From Dicaeum eximium (taxonomy: Eukaryota > Chordata > Aves > Passeriformes > Dicaeidae), in contig VWZP01010350.1 of NCBI GenBank assembly GCA_013396995.1, positions 2,352,806 through 2,416,805 of the forward strand: DNA of 64,000 nt. The letters are read 5' to 3'. Under the pieces are notes generated by a model. It was not told where the DNA came from. It worked only from the letters and a program-made list of their open reading frames with translations, and made no database searches. Positions 38,001-49,700 of this stretch are shown piece by piece. The position numbers and the translations under genes were made by a program. How positions within the stretch are numbered: position 1 is the stretch's first letter; each line of letters opens with the position of its first letter.

Positions 38001-41000
38001 AAGCTCCATCTTCCCTGTGTCTATTCTGGCTAGGGACACAGGCTGAAATTCTGGTTTTTTACTCTGCAGGGTGGGATTGTGGGAATGGATCTTATTCTTA
38101 TCTCTGAAAAACAATCAGAAGAGATGATTTAAGGATTCTTTACCTGCTCTGAGTTATACAGGGCTGAGACAATCTAACCCCTTAAATTCTGACATGATAA
38201 TTAATATGAACTACCTTACCAAGGGACCACTCAAGTGTTTTACTCGATAATGAAACTTAAAATCTGTGCCTACTAAGCTCAGTAGCAGATTTTTCTTGTC
38301 CTGAGAAAAGTCTGTTTGGGCTTTTTCTGCTTGGATATATTTTGATGAAGGGATAGTAGAGCTTATTTCCATTATTTTTCTCTGTGACAGTCCCAGATGA
38401 GAAAGCATTTTTGCAGTGTCTATATTACGTGTACCTTTTAAATCAGCACCTATTGGGAGAAGAATGGTTTTATGGTCTATGATATAAGACCATATTCATT
38501 GTTTTAAAATGACTGCTGTGTTTCTGTTAATAAGAAGAGCAATGAAGAATTACCCCTAAGTATTCCAAACTGATAATAAAAGATAAGGAATTTTTTGACA
38601 TTTCCATGTTTTTAGCTAGTTTGGTTTTTTCTTTTTTTCAAAGGGGCTCTGCTGTTCTTGAGTTGATGTAACCATATGATGTGAATTACTTCATCGACAG
38701 TCTGAAATAAGCTTGTTATGTGTCTAAATCCAGGCACATTTTTCTTCAAAGACCAAAACTTGCAAAAAGATGATAAATCAGTCATCTCAAATGCTTGGAT
38801 CTTGCTCTGGAAGTATTTCATGCCTGCTTCTGTCTTATTTGTTCTTTTGAAACAATGGTTTAAGGAGAAGAAAACATATAATTGCTTTGTAATTTCTGCA
38901 CTAAAATGTTTTCTTTTGAAGTAGCTCCACTTAGCATGTAAAAATACTTCTGGGTCTTAGTCAAGCATTTAGTACAATTTAAAACTGCAATACTAAATTT
39001 CATTGGTTGGACTTTTTATTAGATAAGGTAGAAATGAAAGCAGCAGGCAATTTAATTAGCAGTAATTTTTCTGGGCAAGTCATTACTTTGATGAACTTCA
39101 GAGCAATGTTTATGGCTCCTAATTAACCATGTTAGTCATTTGATTGAATAATCACTTTGGAAATGTTTCTACAATTTGATTAGAGTCTGACCCACTCTGA
39201 TAGTCATAAATTAACTGATAGCACTTTAGGATAACAAGACTCTAGTTACTTTACGAGAAATAAACTCTTCGTTGCTGTATTTTTTTTGGTCCTCTGTGGA
39301 CTGTTTAAGCACAAGCTAACCAGAAGATTAAGTAATGTTGGTACAAACAATGCTTGCCTTAAGGAGACTCCAGATGTTAATTATAATTGACTTAGGAGCA
39401 TGGGAGATGAAACCCTGACTTGGCTAAGAAGACAGCTTTGTGGATGCATGCATAATTCTTTTTTCAGTATACTCTGCTCTATCACTTTGCAAGAGTGGAG
39501 TTCATGAGTCAAAAAGGGCTTTGCTGCCAATACTAGAGAAGTTTTTACCTAAAATAGAAAATAGCATCTGTTTCAGTCCTACAGCTTCCTCTTTTTTACG
39601 TAGATTTTTCCATTCTCCTTAGAATTCAATCTGCTTGGTAACATGAATGATTCCTTGCAGGTGAAGCACTGCTTGTAGCCTTGACTTCTAGTCTGCAGAG
39701 CCATACTTGACTGGAGTGATCAGGGAGTCACTGATTCCTGTGGTTGCTCAGAATAGCTGCCTGAGACATGAGAGATTCTCTAGGCCGAGGAGGCAGGCAC
39801 CGAGCGTTTTATCGAGAGAGGAGGTAATGAAGGGTTTGGCACAGATGTGCAAGAGGGACCATGGACTGTTAGAGGGAACTTATTATTACTGCCCTCTGTT
39901 TCTCTTCTTTGTGAAGTCAGTGTAAAACCTCATTTTCTTATCCTGCCAAATCTTTGATACTCATCACTAGTCAGTGAACAGTGAAATTTGGAATCACAGT
40001 CTGAAAGAGTCTGTAGGCAGTGTTGGAAAAATAATGTCTGCTCTTTCGACCTCTGTTTGCATCTCTTAAAGAGTTACAAGTTACTGGTAACAGATTGCAT
40101 AGCTTAGGGTAGGAGTTCATCGCAAGATCAAATAGACTTTGTTAAGCAAGACTTTTGATATCCAAGAAGTAGGCTAAACATAGTCTAGAAGGGCAAACAT
40201 TTACGGTGTGTTTCTGTTTGCAAGTCCCTGTGCACAGGATGTGACTACTTGGGGGCAGTGCAAGACATGGGGAAGAAAAAAAAGACATTTCAAGAATATG
40301 TTTTTCATTAGTTCTATTTGGCTTTTCTCATTCTTCCTCCAGATTTGAGCAGAGGTGGAGAACAGCAAATAAATATCAGTATTACTTAGAATATGCACAG
40401 TATTTTTATTTGAGAGGTGTCATTTTTGTTTTAAACACATACAAGTCGAGACTGATATAGATAGACCTAAATTTCTAGATAAAATGCTTAGCAACTGCAG
40501 AAAATTTCATTAACCCTTCAAGTCCTTAACCAGAGTCTAAAAAGCATTATCTGACTCTAAATTCACTTTGACATTCCTTGTGTAAATGTAGAGTTTATAA
40601 GTCTCCAGTGTGACTGGCAGCCTTTTCAGTGCAATTGATTAAAACTTTGGGTTGAATTAGTTACAAAGATAGATGTACAATCACAGGGTTTAAAATATTC
40701 GTGGTCACTGGTGCAGATTTTTTTGTGAATGGTCCGAAGTGTAATTGCTATGGGAGTCAGCTTTTAGCAAAGTTGATTACAAAAGGTTTGGAGTTCAAGT
40801 GCCTATTGTAGATAGGATCTGTGAGCCTCACATCATGACTTTCTCCCTGGCCATGCGTGGTGTGTGCTGCTATGAAATGCTGACTCTGTGTTGACAGGTT
40901 CCTTCTCACTGTAACTTGCATCCTTTTCTGTTGCTCTTCTGCTTGCAGCCTGTCCATTGATAACCTGCACTTTTAATTCCCGACAGTCTTTTGACTTGCA

Positions 41001-41020
41001 TTGTCATCTTCTCCTTTCAG
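29061..41020 (+). other. ETV1: ETV1 intron (12 kb)
   Basis: An 11,960-bp intron, GTAGGT…TTTCAG, AT-rich. It carries an ancient repeat relic at 29458-29530, a small AT palindrome at 29830-29847 and a duplicated 'atgggaacatcag' near 32949 and 32971. A GC-richer patch with two tandem CACGTG motifs lies at 37555-37775. Three blocks have the look of non-coding regulatory DNA (about 31640-31760, 35080-35420, 39000-39200). No coding gene was recognised on either strand. Confidence 0.85.
29458..29530 (+). repeat. Ancient amniote interspersed repeat relic
   Basis: The text AAATCAGGAGTAACTCCACT, then GAAGTGGGGTTTATACAGC, then AAAACCGATGAGGGAGAAGA and ATCGGCC, follows a familiar old amniote repeat: 'aaatcaggagtaactccattgaagtcaatggagttacacc…aactgatgtgagagaagaatcaggcc'. 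I recognise the pattern but cannot name the family with certainty. Over most of its length it is clearly related to the copy at 44120-44192. Confidence 0.6.
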
Positions 41021-41089
41021 AAGTGCCTAGCTGCCATTCCATTTACATGAGGCAAGAAGGCTTCCTGGCTCACCCAAACAGAACAGAAG
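41021..41089 (+). CDS. ETV1: ETV1 coding exon, residues 268-291; donor lacks GT
   Basis: This exon completes Glu268 and encodes VPSCHSIYMRQEGFLAHPNR, then TE, then one base of Gly291. The acceptor is CTCCTTTCAG. Frame continuity with the next exon (G|GC TGT, Gly291-Cys292) requires the exon to be 69 nt and to end at the G of GAAG. The following bases are TTAAGT, where GT is expected. Using the GT at 41089-41090 would give 68 nt and shift the frame. Phase is 1-1, so skipping is frame-neutral (Ser267-Gly-Cys292) and would leave a 454-residue protein. The encoded segment lies between the regulatory middle and the ETS domain, in the region reported to inhibit DNA binding. The exon identity is certain; its use as a full exon in this genome is in question. 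Confidence 0.88.
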
Positions 41090-43452
41090 TTAAGTTTTCT
41101 CTTATGTATCACTTTTCTGTGAGAGAAATGTAAAAAAATTAAAAAGCCTGGGCATATTTGGGGTTCACTGATTTAATTCTGCTGCTGGGAAGGCTTGCAT
41201 TAGCCTTCTTCCCCTTTTCAGTGTTGAGTTTCTGATGCATTGAATTTTTTGTAGTTTCTTCTTGTGCCATGGATTGATCAGTATAGAAGCAATTATATTA
41301 TGAACTTAACTCATTCTGCCTTTCAAGGCCTCTAGCAGTTGAAAGGAAGAGACTTAAAAATTTGTCTGTTTCACCCATTTTGCTCAAGTGATATTTTCCA
41401 GGCTGTTAGCATGACAGGCTCAGTTAACTGTGTTAAGTAATCCATTTTATACTTTAAATTCAGTGAAGGTTTTGGGTTTTTCCTTTTGTTATTATTTTTG
41501 CAATGTTTTGATGCACTTTATGCCCAAATTGAGATGCACCAAAATTCCCAATTATTTCAGTAGGACAGAGTTTACATAATTGTCAAAATTAATAATTCTG
41601 AGGGAAAGCACTTCATATGTACTAAAAATAAGTCCAACAGAACTAAGATGACAGAAAGAGAGGTTGTAGCCTCCACTGTCCTGTTTTGGTTTATCTGACT
41701 AAACAATATATTGTTTTCTGCTTGTTTGTTTTGGGTTTATTTGTTTTTCTTCCAGTGGACAAACTTCAGAAACATGAGGAATTTGGTTTTGAGATTGATG
41801 AGAATCCAGATAGATGTGTGAATCAAAGTCTTCCAGGAAGACTTAATTTGGTAGTGTAAAGATAGAATCAAAAAGATAACACATCTGGCTAAAATACCAT
41901 CTTCTTCTGGGTTGAAATAAATACAGGAAAAAAAAGGTAGTGTTTCACAAGGAAGGTGAAACACGATATGGAAATTTCTAAGTCTTGTTATATGAAATTA
42001 TATGAAGTATAGAAGCTTGATAAGGGAGGTGAGAGGCATCAGGAAAAATATAAACAAACCGCAGGGATAAGGGAAAAAGATTTTGAGTTTTAATCATAGC
42101 ACAGATAGGGGAAAACCCATCTTAGTGTTATCATCTTGTAAGGAGCTGGAGGTGGCAGAATTTTCATGAATGATATAAAAAAAGCAGTAATGTTTGCTAA
42201 ATATTTGTTTTCTACATTTGGAAATCAATCAAAATAATTTTCAAGGATAAAGGTCATGTCAAATCTGATTCTGTTCTTTGCTGAAAATAAAAGTTTGATA
42301 AAGATGCTTGTATAGTATAGTTAGTCTTTTTATGGCATTCAGTTTGCCTCTGTATTACATTCTGATTAAGAAGTTAGCACAAAGCAACATCAATAAAGTA
42401 CACATTAATACATTAAGACCTGGCCAACTGACAGATCTAAAAGAGGCTGTCATCGAGCAATTGTCTCTGAATGGATTAAAGTTCTGTAGGAATTGATATC
42501 AGGAGTGTTGCTATTCAATACTTTCAGTAAAGATATGGAACAAAGTTAATAGATAACTTCATGGCACAAAGAGAGAGCAGTAAATAACGGGCAGGACAGG
42601 GCAGTCACACAAAGCAGTTTGAATTGTTTGGTTATCTGGGCACATTAAACAAAATGTTTTTTTAATACATGAATGTAGACCAGGCCTGTGGAACCAGGAA
42701 ACAATATATTGGGAAAAAGGATTTTGAGATGGGCCTCCTCCTCAGCTTCACAGTGGGGAACCAGCCCAACCAAGCACTGTAACCTTGAGGCAGAAAGCCT
42801 TCTGTAATATTTAGGCAGTCAAAAAGAGGGTCAGAGGGCAGCAGGAGAGGAGGAGATGTTTTGTTTCACTCAGTAGCACTGGTGAAACTGATACTGATAT
42901 GCAATACAGTTCTGGTTAAGCAAATCATGAGCATAATAGGAAATAGTAGGAATGTGTACAGCAAGGTGTGCTAGGAAGACTGCTGGATTGTAGAGAGTGT
43001 CTTTTAATGACAAAATAAAATTTTACAAAATGATCTTAATTGGAAGGAACAGCAAGAACAGTGTGTGAGGGTGACCTGTGTGGGTGTGAGGAGGAAATAC
43101 TGAGTGGTACTTCTTTAGTCTTGCAAGGAGAAGACCTGCAGGAGCTAATGGTTAAATGTCAAAGCCATGCTAGTTCAAACAGGAAATGAGCAAACATTTT
43201 GTAATAAATCATAGAGAAAAATGGGTAAATGAGAAAAATTTTATTAGGTGGAGATTAAGTCTTTTGGGAATGCACGTTAATTAAACAACCTTATATTTAG
43301 GCCAAAATGTTGGGATTGGGTGGTGTATAAAGGGTGTGGGATATTAATCTGATTCCTGTATAACTTAGTGTTCCCTGTGGCATTAAGCTTGTGATCTCTC
43401 TTTTTTCTCCATGCATCTTTTATATAAACACCTCTCTCTTTTCAACTTACAG
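41090..43452 (+). other. ETV1: ETV1 intron (2.4 kb), 5' end reads TTAAGT
   Basis: A 2363-bp intron ending CTTACAG. Its inferred first bases are TT, not GT. The rest is AT-rich and has no recognisable repeat or gene. Confidence 0.75.
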
Positions 43453-43521
43453 GCTGTATGTATGAAAAGGGACCTAGGCAGTTTTATGATGACACTTGCG
43501 TTGTTCCAGAGAAGTTTGACG
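43453..43521 (+). CDS. ETV1: ETV1 coding exon, residues 291-314
   Basis: This 69-nt exon encodes CMYEKGPRQFYDDTCVVPEK then FD, with split glycines at both ends (Gly291 and Gly314). It has acceptor AACTTACAG and donor GTATGT, phase 1-1. It carries the conserved aromatic/acidic segment just before the ETS domain that takes part in autoinhibition in PEA3-group proteins. Tyr replaces the Phe I remember in human at residue 294. A 144-codon open frame runs across this exon in another frame and is spurious. Like the previous exon it is 69 nt and skippable. Confidence 0.96.
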
Positions 43522-44119
43522 GTATGTATGACACATCTCTTTTTCCTGTGGAGGGAGATGAAAAAGAAAGAGATGAGGGACTTTTCTCTGTTGCTGATCA
43601 AAAAAGCCCAGCAACGTTCCAATTTAGGATTCCTTAACACACCATTTGTGGTGCGCCCAACCAAAGCTGACCTTTGTCTCTTGAAACCAAAGTCTCCTCT
43701 CCAACAGGATGTCATTCGACTTTTGGCAGCGAAAGATGCTGCATCCAGACTTGCGGCAGAGGAGCTCAGTTCTGTACTGTTGAGAAGTAATAAGAGGATT
43801 TCCATTGCACTGATGATCACAAACTGCTTGTTGCTTGAGATTTAATGAAAGCTGTACTTATAATTAACAAAACAGTGGAGGAAGCAGCAGCTTTGGTTTT
43901 ACTCAGGATTAAGCCTCTTGTCTTGCTGTCTACCAAGTGATGAATAGTGGGAAGTGAGTATATAGGGCATTTTTGCGTTTTTGCCAGTGTATTTCCACTA
44001 GGTTGAATGTACTAGTAGTTTATTTTTCAGTGGGATTGATAACAAATCAATGATCTGTTCACAGCACTACCAATTACAGCACATTTTTTAAAGAGGAATT
44101 CTGAGGTCAATTAAAATGA

Positions 44120-44192
44120 ATGGTCCAAATTATCCTCAGTTACTCTGACATAAAATCTGTTTCCTGGTGTAACTCAGTTGATTTCAGATTTA
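44120..44192 (+). repeat. Ancient amniote interspersed repeat relic (second copy type)
   Basis: The text ATGGTCCAAATTATCCTCAG, TTACTCTGACATAAA and CCTGGTGTAACTCAGTTGAT TTCAG (quoted in pieces) follows 'ccaaattctgatctcagttacactggcataaat…gagtaactccattgatttcag'. It is related in motif content to 29458-29530. It is diverged and inactive. Confidence 0.5.
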
Positions 44193-45987
44193 TTTCATTA
44201 GAAGCAAAGTAGATGGACGCTGTATTTTTTGCCACTGACTCTGTTAGTCTGCAACTTTGGGAAGAAATTTAGAGACCAATTACTTAAATTTGCTAGAATG
44301 GCATTATGTTAGTGGATGCATGCTAGTGTAGTGGTGTTAGTGTAGCTTTTGTGTTAGTGTGTTCTTGTCCAGATTTATTTATTTCAGCAAGAAAGATTAG
44401 ATATTTCCTGATAAACTTGTGAACTAATCTCTGACCACAGGTAAAAGTAGGGCTGTAGAGTTGGTGTTTTTCTCCTACTTTATTTTGTTTGTGTTGTCCT
44501 GAAACTTGCTTATGGATTACAAAGCTATTGCATGTTTAGCAGCATTTGTTGTATTTGCTCAAAATCTAGAGACCCTGAAATGAAAGTAACCCAGAGAATT
44601 GCACATTCTTCAGAGTATCACATGTATTTTTATGTTGGTAAGAAATAGATAAAGAGTTTTAGACAATAGTAGACATAACTGAGCTCAATCAAGATTGCTC
44701 AATCCAGTATTGCATTGTCACTGCATTGATGCAGTCAGAAAAAGAGTGATTTATTGAAAGTCTGCTTTATACCCTAGCTTTGTAATGTGAGCTCATTTAG
44801 GTTTTTAATTTTTTTTTTTAAGCACATCATGTCAGGTATTTTTTTGTTCCTCACCAGTGATTGTGGATCTTAACTGAGTACCAATTTATAGATTTATATG
44901 TATGTTTATGGGAATGGGATCAGACCCTGTACTACAAGTAGTTAAAACTCATTAACAGTAGCATTTGTCTATGTCTTCCTTGAAAAACCTTTTGGTGAAT
45001 TTGGGTTTTATACAGGAAAGGGTATGAAAACAAAAAAGAAATACAAATACAGTAAAATAATTAAATGTTAAGAAGTATTTTTGTGCTTGCAAAGCAAGCA
45101 GTCTGCTGCTAGTTTCCATGACTGCTCATTGATGGAACACCTTGTACTCTAGAAGGTTGATCTTGTGATGCAAATAGGTGTGTTTATGCTTGCAGCATGA
45201 TGTTTTAAAGGAAAAATAGCAGATGTGTCATCATATTCTGGCCAGTAAAGCAAAACTGGGATAAGCCCAGAACCAGTCTTGATGTTTCAGAAGTAGATTC
45301 TCAGCTGCTTCATTTGAAATCAAAGATCAGAACAAGGAAAGAATTTGATCCTGTGTAATACTGCACTTGCTATTTGCACATTGCACAGCTATCATTACAA
45401 GGAAAAAACCTGTCCTTGAAAAAGAAGGACTTTCAGGACTGGAACTTGAACCTCACATAAACCAAAAAGCCTTGTGTTGATTTATTTGTTTTCCACAGCT
45501 ATTGAGTCAATTTTCTTTCCTGATTACAAAAGGAAGTGCTCCATTTTTAATATTATTATTCTGCCTTTCACTACACAGAGCCATTCTGTAATGGCTGTCA
45601 GAGCATCCTAATGTTGTGGTTGAATGTAAATTCCTGACTTTCCTTATTAAACAGGTCACACTGTTTATTGGAGGCTTTTGCTGTTCTGATAATTGAAATG
45701 AGGAATTCACCAGTATGTCTAGGATTGCAGCCCTTGTGTGGAGAAAAAAATACTGTCTGCTTCAGCATCAGACCTTTCAGCTGTCGTTGTTTGCATGAGT
45801 TGTTCAGTATAAATATGATTTAAAAACAACAAAGACAGTACGGATGTAACAGCATGGTTTTCTCGTTGGCAATTTGTGGAACAGCTAGTAGAATGTTATT
45901 GATACTTTTTAAAAGGTTTTTCTAGACTTAAAATTTTATAAAATGTAACTTACTGCTTTTCAGAGGGAATACTAATTTAATATGTAG

Positions 45988-46016
45988 ATATGAGCAAAAG
46001 TAATTTTTGCTCATAT
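45988..46016. repeat. Perfect 12-bp inverted repeat with 5-nt loop
   Basis: ATATGAGCAAAA (45988-45999), GTAAT, then TTTTGCTCATAT (46005-46016). The arms are exactly complementary, so the transcript could form a 12-bp hairpin, with a possible G-U closing pair inside the loop. The flanks do not extend the pairing. Confidence 0.9.
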
Positions 46017-46561
46017 GCAAGTCCAATATACCACAGAGGAACTCACGTATCTGCAGGATTTACATGCCCATACATAAAGCACATGCTGTTTAAGTCCAAG
46101 TCAAATACTTTGTCAAAATTTCCTTAGAAGCATTTGCATGCAAGAGAAGTTTCACTCAATAGGGTTTTGCAGCTTTATGAAGCCTACATTACTTTACCAA
46201 AACCGGGGCCTGTGCAAAGTATAGTAGACAAACACAGTTCTTCACATATCAGAGTTGCTTCAAAAATAGTTTATGTGGAAGAAGATATTACAAAATGGTT
46301 TCCAAGAGATTTGCATTTATCAAACCTACATGGGTAGAGATTTAGTGAGACTTCTATAAATCATGAATGAATTTAAGTGCTTTTTAGTATATTAATATAT
46401 TATTGTGTAAGTCCTGAGCAAACAGGGAAATGTTGCATTTGAGGGTGGCTGATCCTTCCTGCTGTTTTGTTGCCCCTAAAGATTGCTTTGCCAGCTTGTC
46501 TGACAAACGCAGTGGTGGTGTTCAGGGCGTTGCTCCTCTGACGCTGTTTCTTTGTGCGCAG

Positions 46562-46731
46562 GCGATGTCAAGCAGGAGCCAGGCGTGTACCGCGAAGGAC
46601 CCACGTACCAGCGGCGAGGCTCCCTGCAGCTCTGGCAGTTCTTGGTAGCGCTCCTGGACGACCCATCCAACTCTCACTTCATAGCATGGACCGGCCGAGG
46701 CATGGAGTTCAAGCTGATTGAGCCGGAGGAG
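46562..46731 (+). CDS. ETV1: ETV1 coding exon, residues 314-370 (start of ETS domain)
   Basis: This 170-nt exon completes Gly314 and encodes DVKQEPGVYREGPTYQRRGS, then LQLWQFLVALLDDPSNSHFI, then AWTGRGMEFKLIEPEE. It has acceptor GCGCAG and donor GTGAGT, phase 1 in and 0 out. VKQE (Lys317) is the fourth SUMO consensus site. The ETS winged helix-turn-helix starts at LQLWQF (about residue 335), and helix 1 and the first beta strands, with the two conserved Trp (WQF, AWTG), are here. The exon is more GC-rich than its neighbours. The identity is certain. Confidence 0.98.
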
Positions 46732-49700
46732 GTGAGTTAGACCCTTGGCATGCCCTTACATCCACTGCCTCGTCCTGCAAATTTAACAGTACTCCTTTGG
46801 AATTAGGCCTTATTTTCCTTCACATTTTGCTTCAGTGGTGCTTTAGAAGAGTGACAGAAAAGACTGGCATGGGAGGTGCTTCAGTTAGGACAGAGATGTG
46901 GTTAACATAGATTTGACTCCTAGTCCCACAAAATAATAAAAATGTTGCAAGTACTAGACTTAGTAAATAGTTCACATTAATTGTAGGGTCTGCACTTTTC
47001 AGAACCACTTTATGGACAGAACTGTATCCCAAAATCCTTTGAAAACTCATCCCTTACTAGGCTTCCAACACCAAATATTAGATTCATTAGATTGAATCAT
47101 TAGATTGTTTAGTACCAGTGTAGATCCTAGGCTTGCAAACGCTTTTGCACATGCATGGCTCTTCTGAACCATGAAGGACTCATGGGGTAGATAAAATTAC
47201 TTATATTCATGAATATTTGCTGAAGCGTGCCTTAGTTCACTTGTGTGATAAACAGGAATAAATTGAATGTTTTATTACATAAACTGCTTTGGACTAGGTA
47301 ATGTTATGTAACCTAGCCTTCATTCTAAACTATCAAGGAAACTATTGGAAGATCAGGTGTATGTGAATTCTGTTGTAAAATTGATGTGGAGGATTTAATT
47401 AGGGTTGTCAAAAGGCAATATCATTCTGCTTTACTTTTCTTGCCCCTTGAATAGGGTTTTCTAATGGAGAAGACCACAGCAAATTTTCTGACAGGATCCC
47501 CTCTGCGTTAGAGCTGAGTGGGAAGCCTTGGGGGTGTATGGCTGCTTCTGCATTCCACCAGCTATTTCTGCTATTTGCCATCCATCTACTGGCATTAGCA
47601 GTATGAAAGCTTTCTTGCATGTCACTTACAATGCCTGCTAACTGCCCTGTGGAGATGCTGGTGCAGCTGGGGATGGTGTCAGGACTGATGTCCCTTTGCT
47701 TCCTGATGTGGTCTGGCTGAGGAGCAGGTTGCTGCAAGGACCCCAGTGCTGGCTCTCGTTGGTCTGAGCATCCCTTGCTCTAGTGATAGTCTCCATGGCA
47801 GATCCTGGCATTGTCTCTCTCAGGATTTGAACTCAACAGCCTTAGCAGGCTACATGGATTCCTTAGCTGTGTAACCTGTCCTGGAACAGAGCAAAGTCTT
47901 TGGAAAGCCTTTTGTTTGGTTTTGGTGAATGATACCCATGATTTCCTGTCCCTACCCTAGTCTCATATTTTTTACTCTTTTAGTTTTTCCTTGTCTTTAA
48001 GGTATGTCCAATTTTTTTCAAGATTGAAGAATTTTATTGAGAAATGGTTTCCAGCAGATGGTGCAAAACTTTATAGATTTTATTAGCTAAGGAAAGGAAA
48101 GAAACAAACCCCTAAGGTTTCCTTATTGTGTAATTCCCTGAAGAACTGGATATTCTAATTTAACTTAAAATGTGGGGCTTTGTTGAAGTTGCTTTGTGTT
48201 TTTGAGCAGCATTGCATCCAAGATCTGAAGGAGGCTTGAAGCTTGCCTCACTCTGTGTGTTCCTAGGAGTACAAAGGAGTCTAAGTTGTTTTCATATGAA
48301 TGTCATGAATCTGACAGAAACAATCAATTAAAATAAGAATAGCCTATGGGAAGTTGCACAGTTCTGTTGGTTGCCAAGTATAAATTGAAGGGAAATCAGA
48401 GCTTGTTGGCTCTGCTGTGGCAGGCTAGGATGTGAGTGACATGACCTTTCCATCCATTCCTTACTGGAGTTTTATGCCCTCGTAGAAAGAGTGACAACAA
48501 AAATGAATATGTATCAGCTCCTGGAGTGCCATAGTTCATTCAGAAAGTAACTGAACTATGGAGCCTGAGAATTGGGCATAGGTCCATTTATGTGGGCTTG
48601 TCACAGGTACAGCAACCTTCAGCAGGAAGGTAGGGTAGGTGGGTAGAGTCCTGAATCCCTTCCACAGAGCAGGACTAGGTAAATGCTATGCAGTTCAGGG
48701 ATGGGAACTAGACCTGATTGCTTGTTTAGGCGTCTCAAAATACCACACAATGTATCATATTCTTCACTATTACTTGTTGTTTATCTTTCCTGTGTATTTA
48801 TTTATTTTGCAAGCCTGTTACATTGGGGACTTTTAGGATTCTGATAAATGGAGAAAAAAACCCTTAGAAGGAATAAAAAAGGAGTGATGTGGTCATGTGT
48901 TACAAAAATGAATAGGTGAATCAAAGCTAGATATCTAGGCCAAATCTGCAGCTGGAATAAATTTATGTGATTGGAGGTGTGTTTCAGTACAGTTAATATA
49001 TAGTTATGTAATATATATAATATGAAGTTAGTTCTTTTTTTTCTTTTTACATAAGCCTGAAAAGCTGCACCACTGAAAGGAAATAATACTGTCAAAAGAA
49101 ACTTTAGAAATTGTTGTCCAGGTGGACACCAAAATCATGAATTTTGCTCAGTGCTGCATGTTGTCATGGCTTGCATCAAAAAGCTCCAGACACCTGTGGG
49201 AAGTTTTGCAGAGCAGTCTGCAGGGAAGCTGCTTGGCTAACTCTGTCCTTTTTCCAGAGCTGTATGCATACGCACCTCTCAATCATTTTTATAAAATGTG
49301 CTTTAAAGAGTTCATCAGCTCTGCCTTTTTTTCCCTCTGGTGATATTATAGTCATTTTTACAGACAGTAATTGAAACGTCACCAATAGCCGATTAAATTT
49401 CAGGCGAAGAATAAGAAGTTATGCTCTTTAAACAAAGGGTCGCTTTGTCCAAAACTATCTTTAGCAATAAAACAGGAAGCATAAAGTCAAGTAGAAAACA
49501 TAAGTCAGAGCAGAAGGCATATTGTTCTCTATGGAGTAGTTTCATGAGTTACTTGCAATTCACTTTTTATTGTTATTTTTAAGGGAAATTATATGGCTGA
49601 AGCTATGAAATTTCTGTTCCATTCTTCATAAAATCATATAGTTCTTCCAAGTGATTATTCTGCCTCCTCAGATAATGTTTAAGACTGAGAGTTGTCTTTT

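Larger units (their letters stand above)
43522..46561 (+). other. ETV1: ETV1 intron (3.0 kb)
   Basis: A 3040-bp intron, GTATGT…GCGCAG. It contains an ancient repeat relic at 44120-44192 and a perfect 12-bp inverted repeat at 45988-46016. The last about 90 bp are GC-richer than the rest. Otherwise no feature was recognised. Confidence 0.85.

Noticed and set aside
43411..43845. 144-codon open frame on + (and 145 on -) overlapping an ETV1 exon
   Set aside because: It reads the ETV1 exon in the wrong frame; the real exon frame with splice sites at 43452 and 43522 explains the conservation.
46430..46648. 72-codon open frame on + over an ETV1 exon
   Set aside because: Shifted frame of the exon at 46562-46731. 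It matters only as the stop that would follow if the 41089 GT were used as donor.
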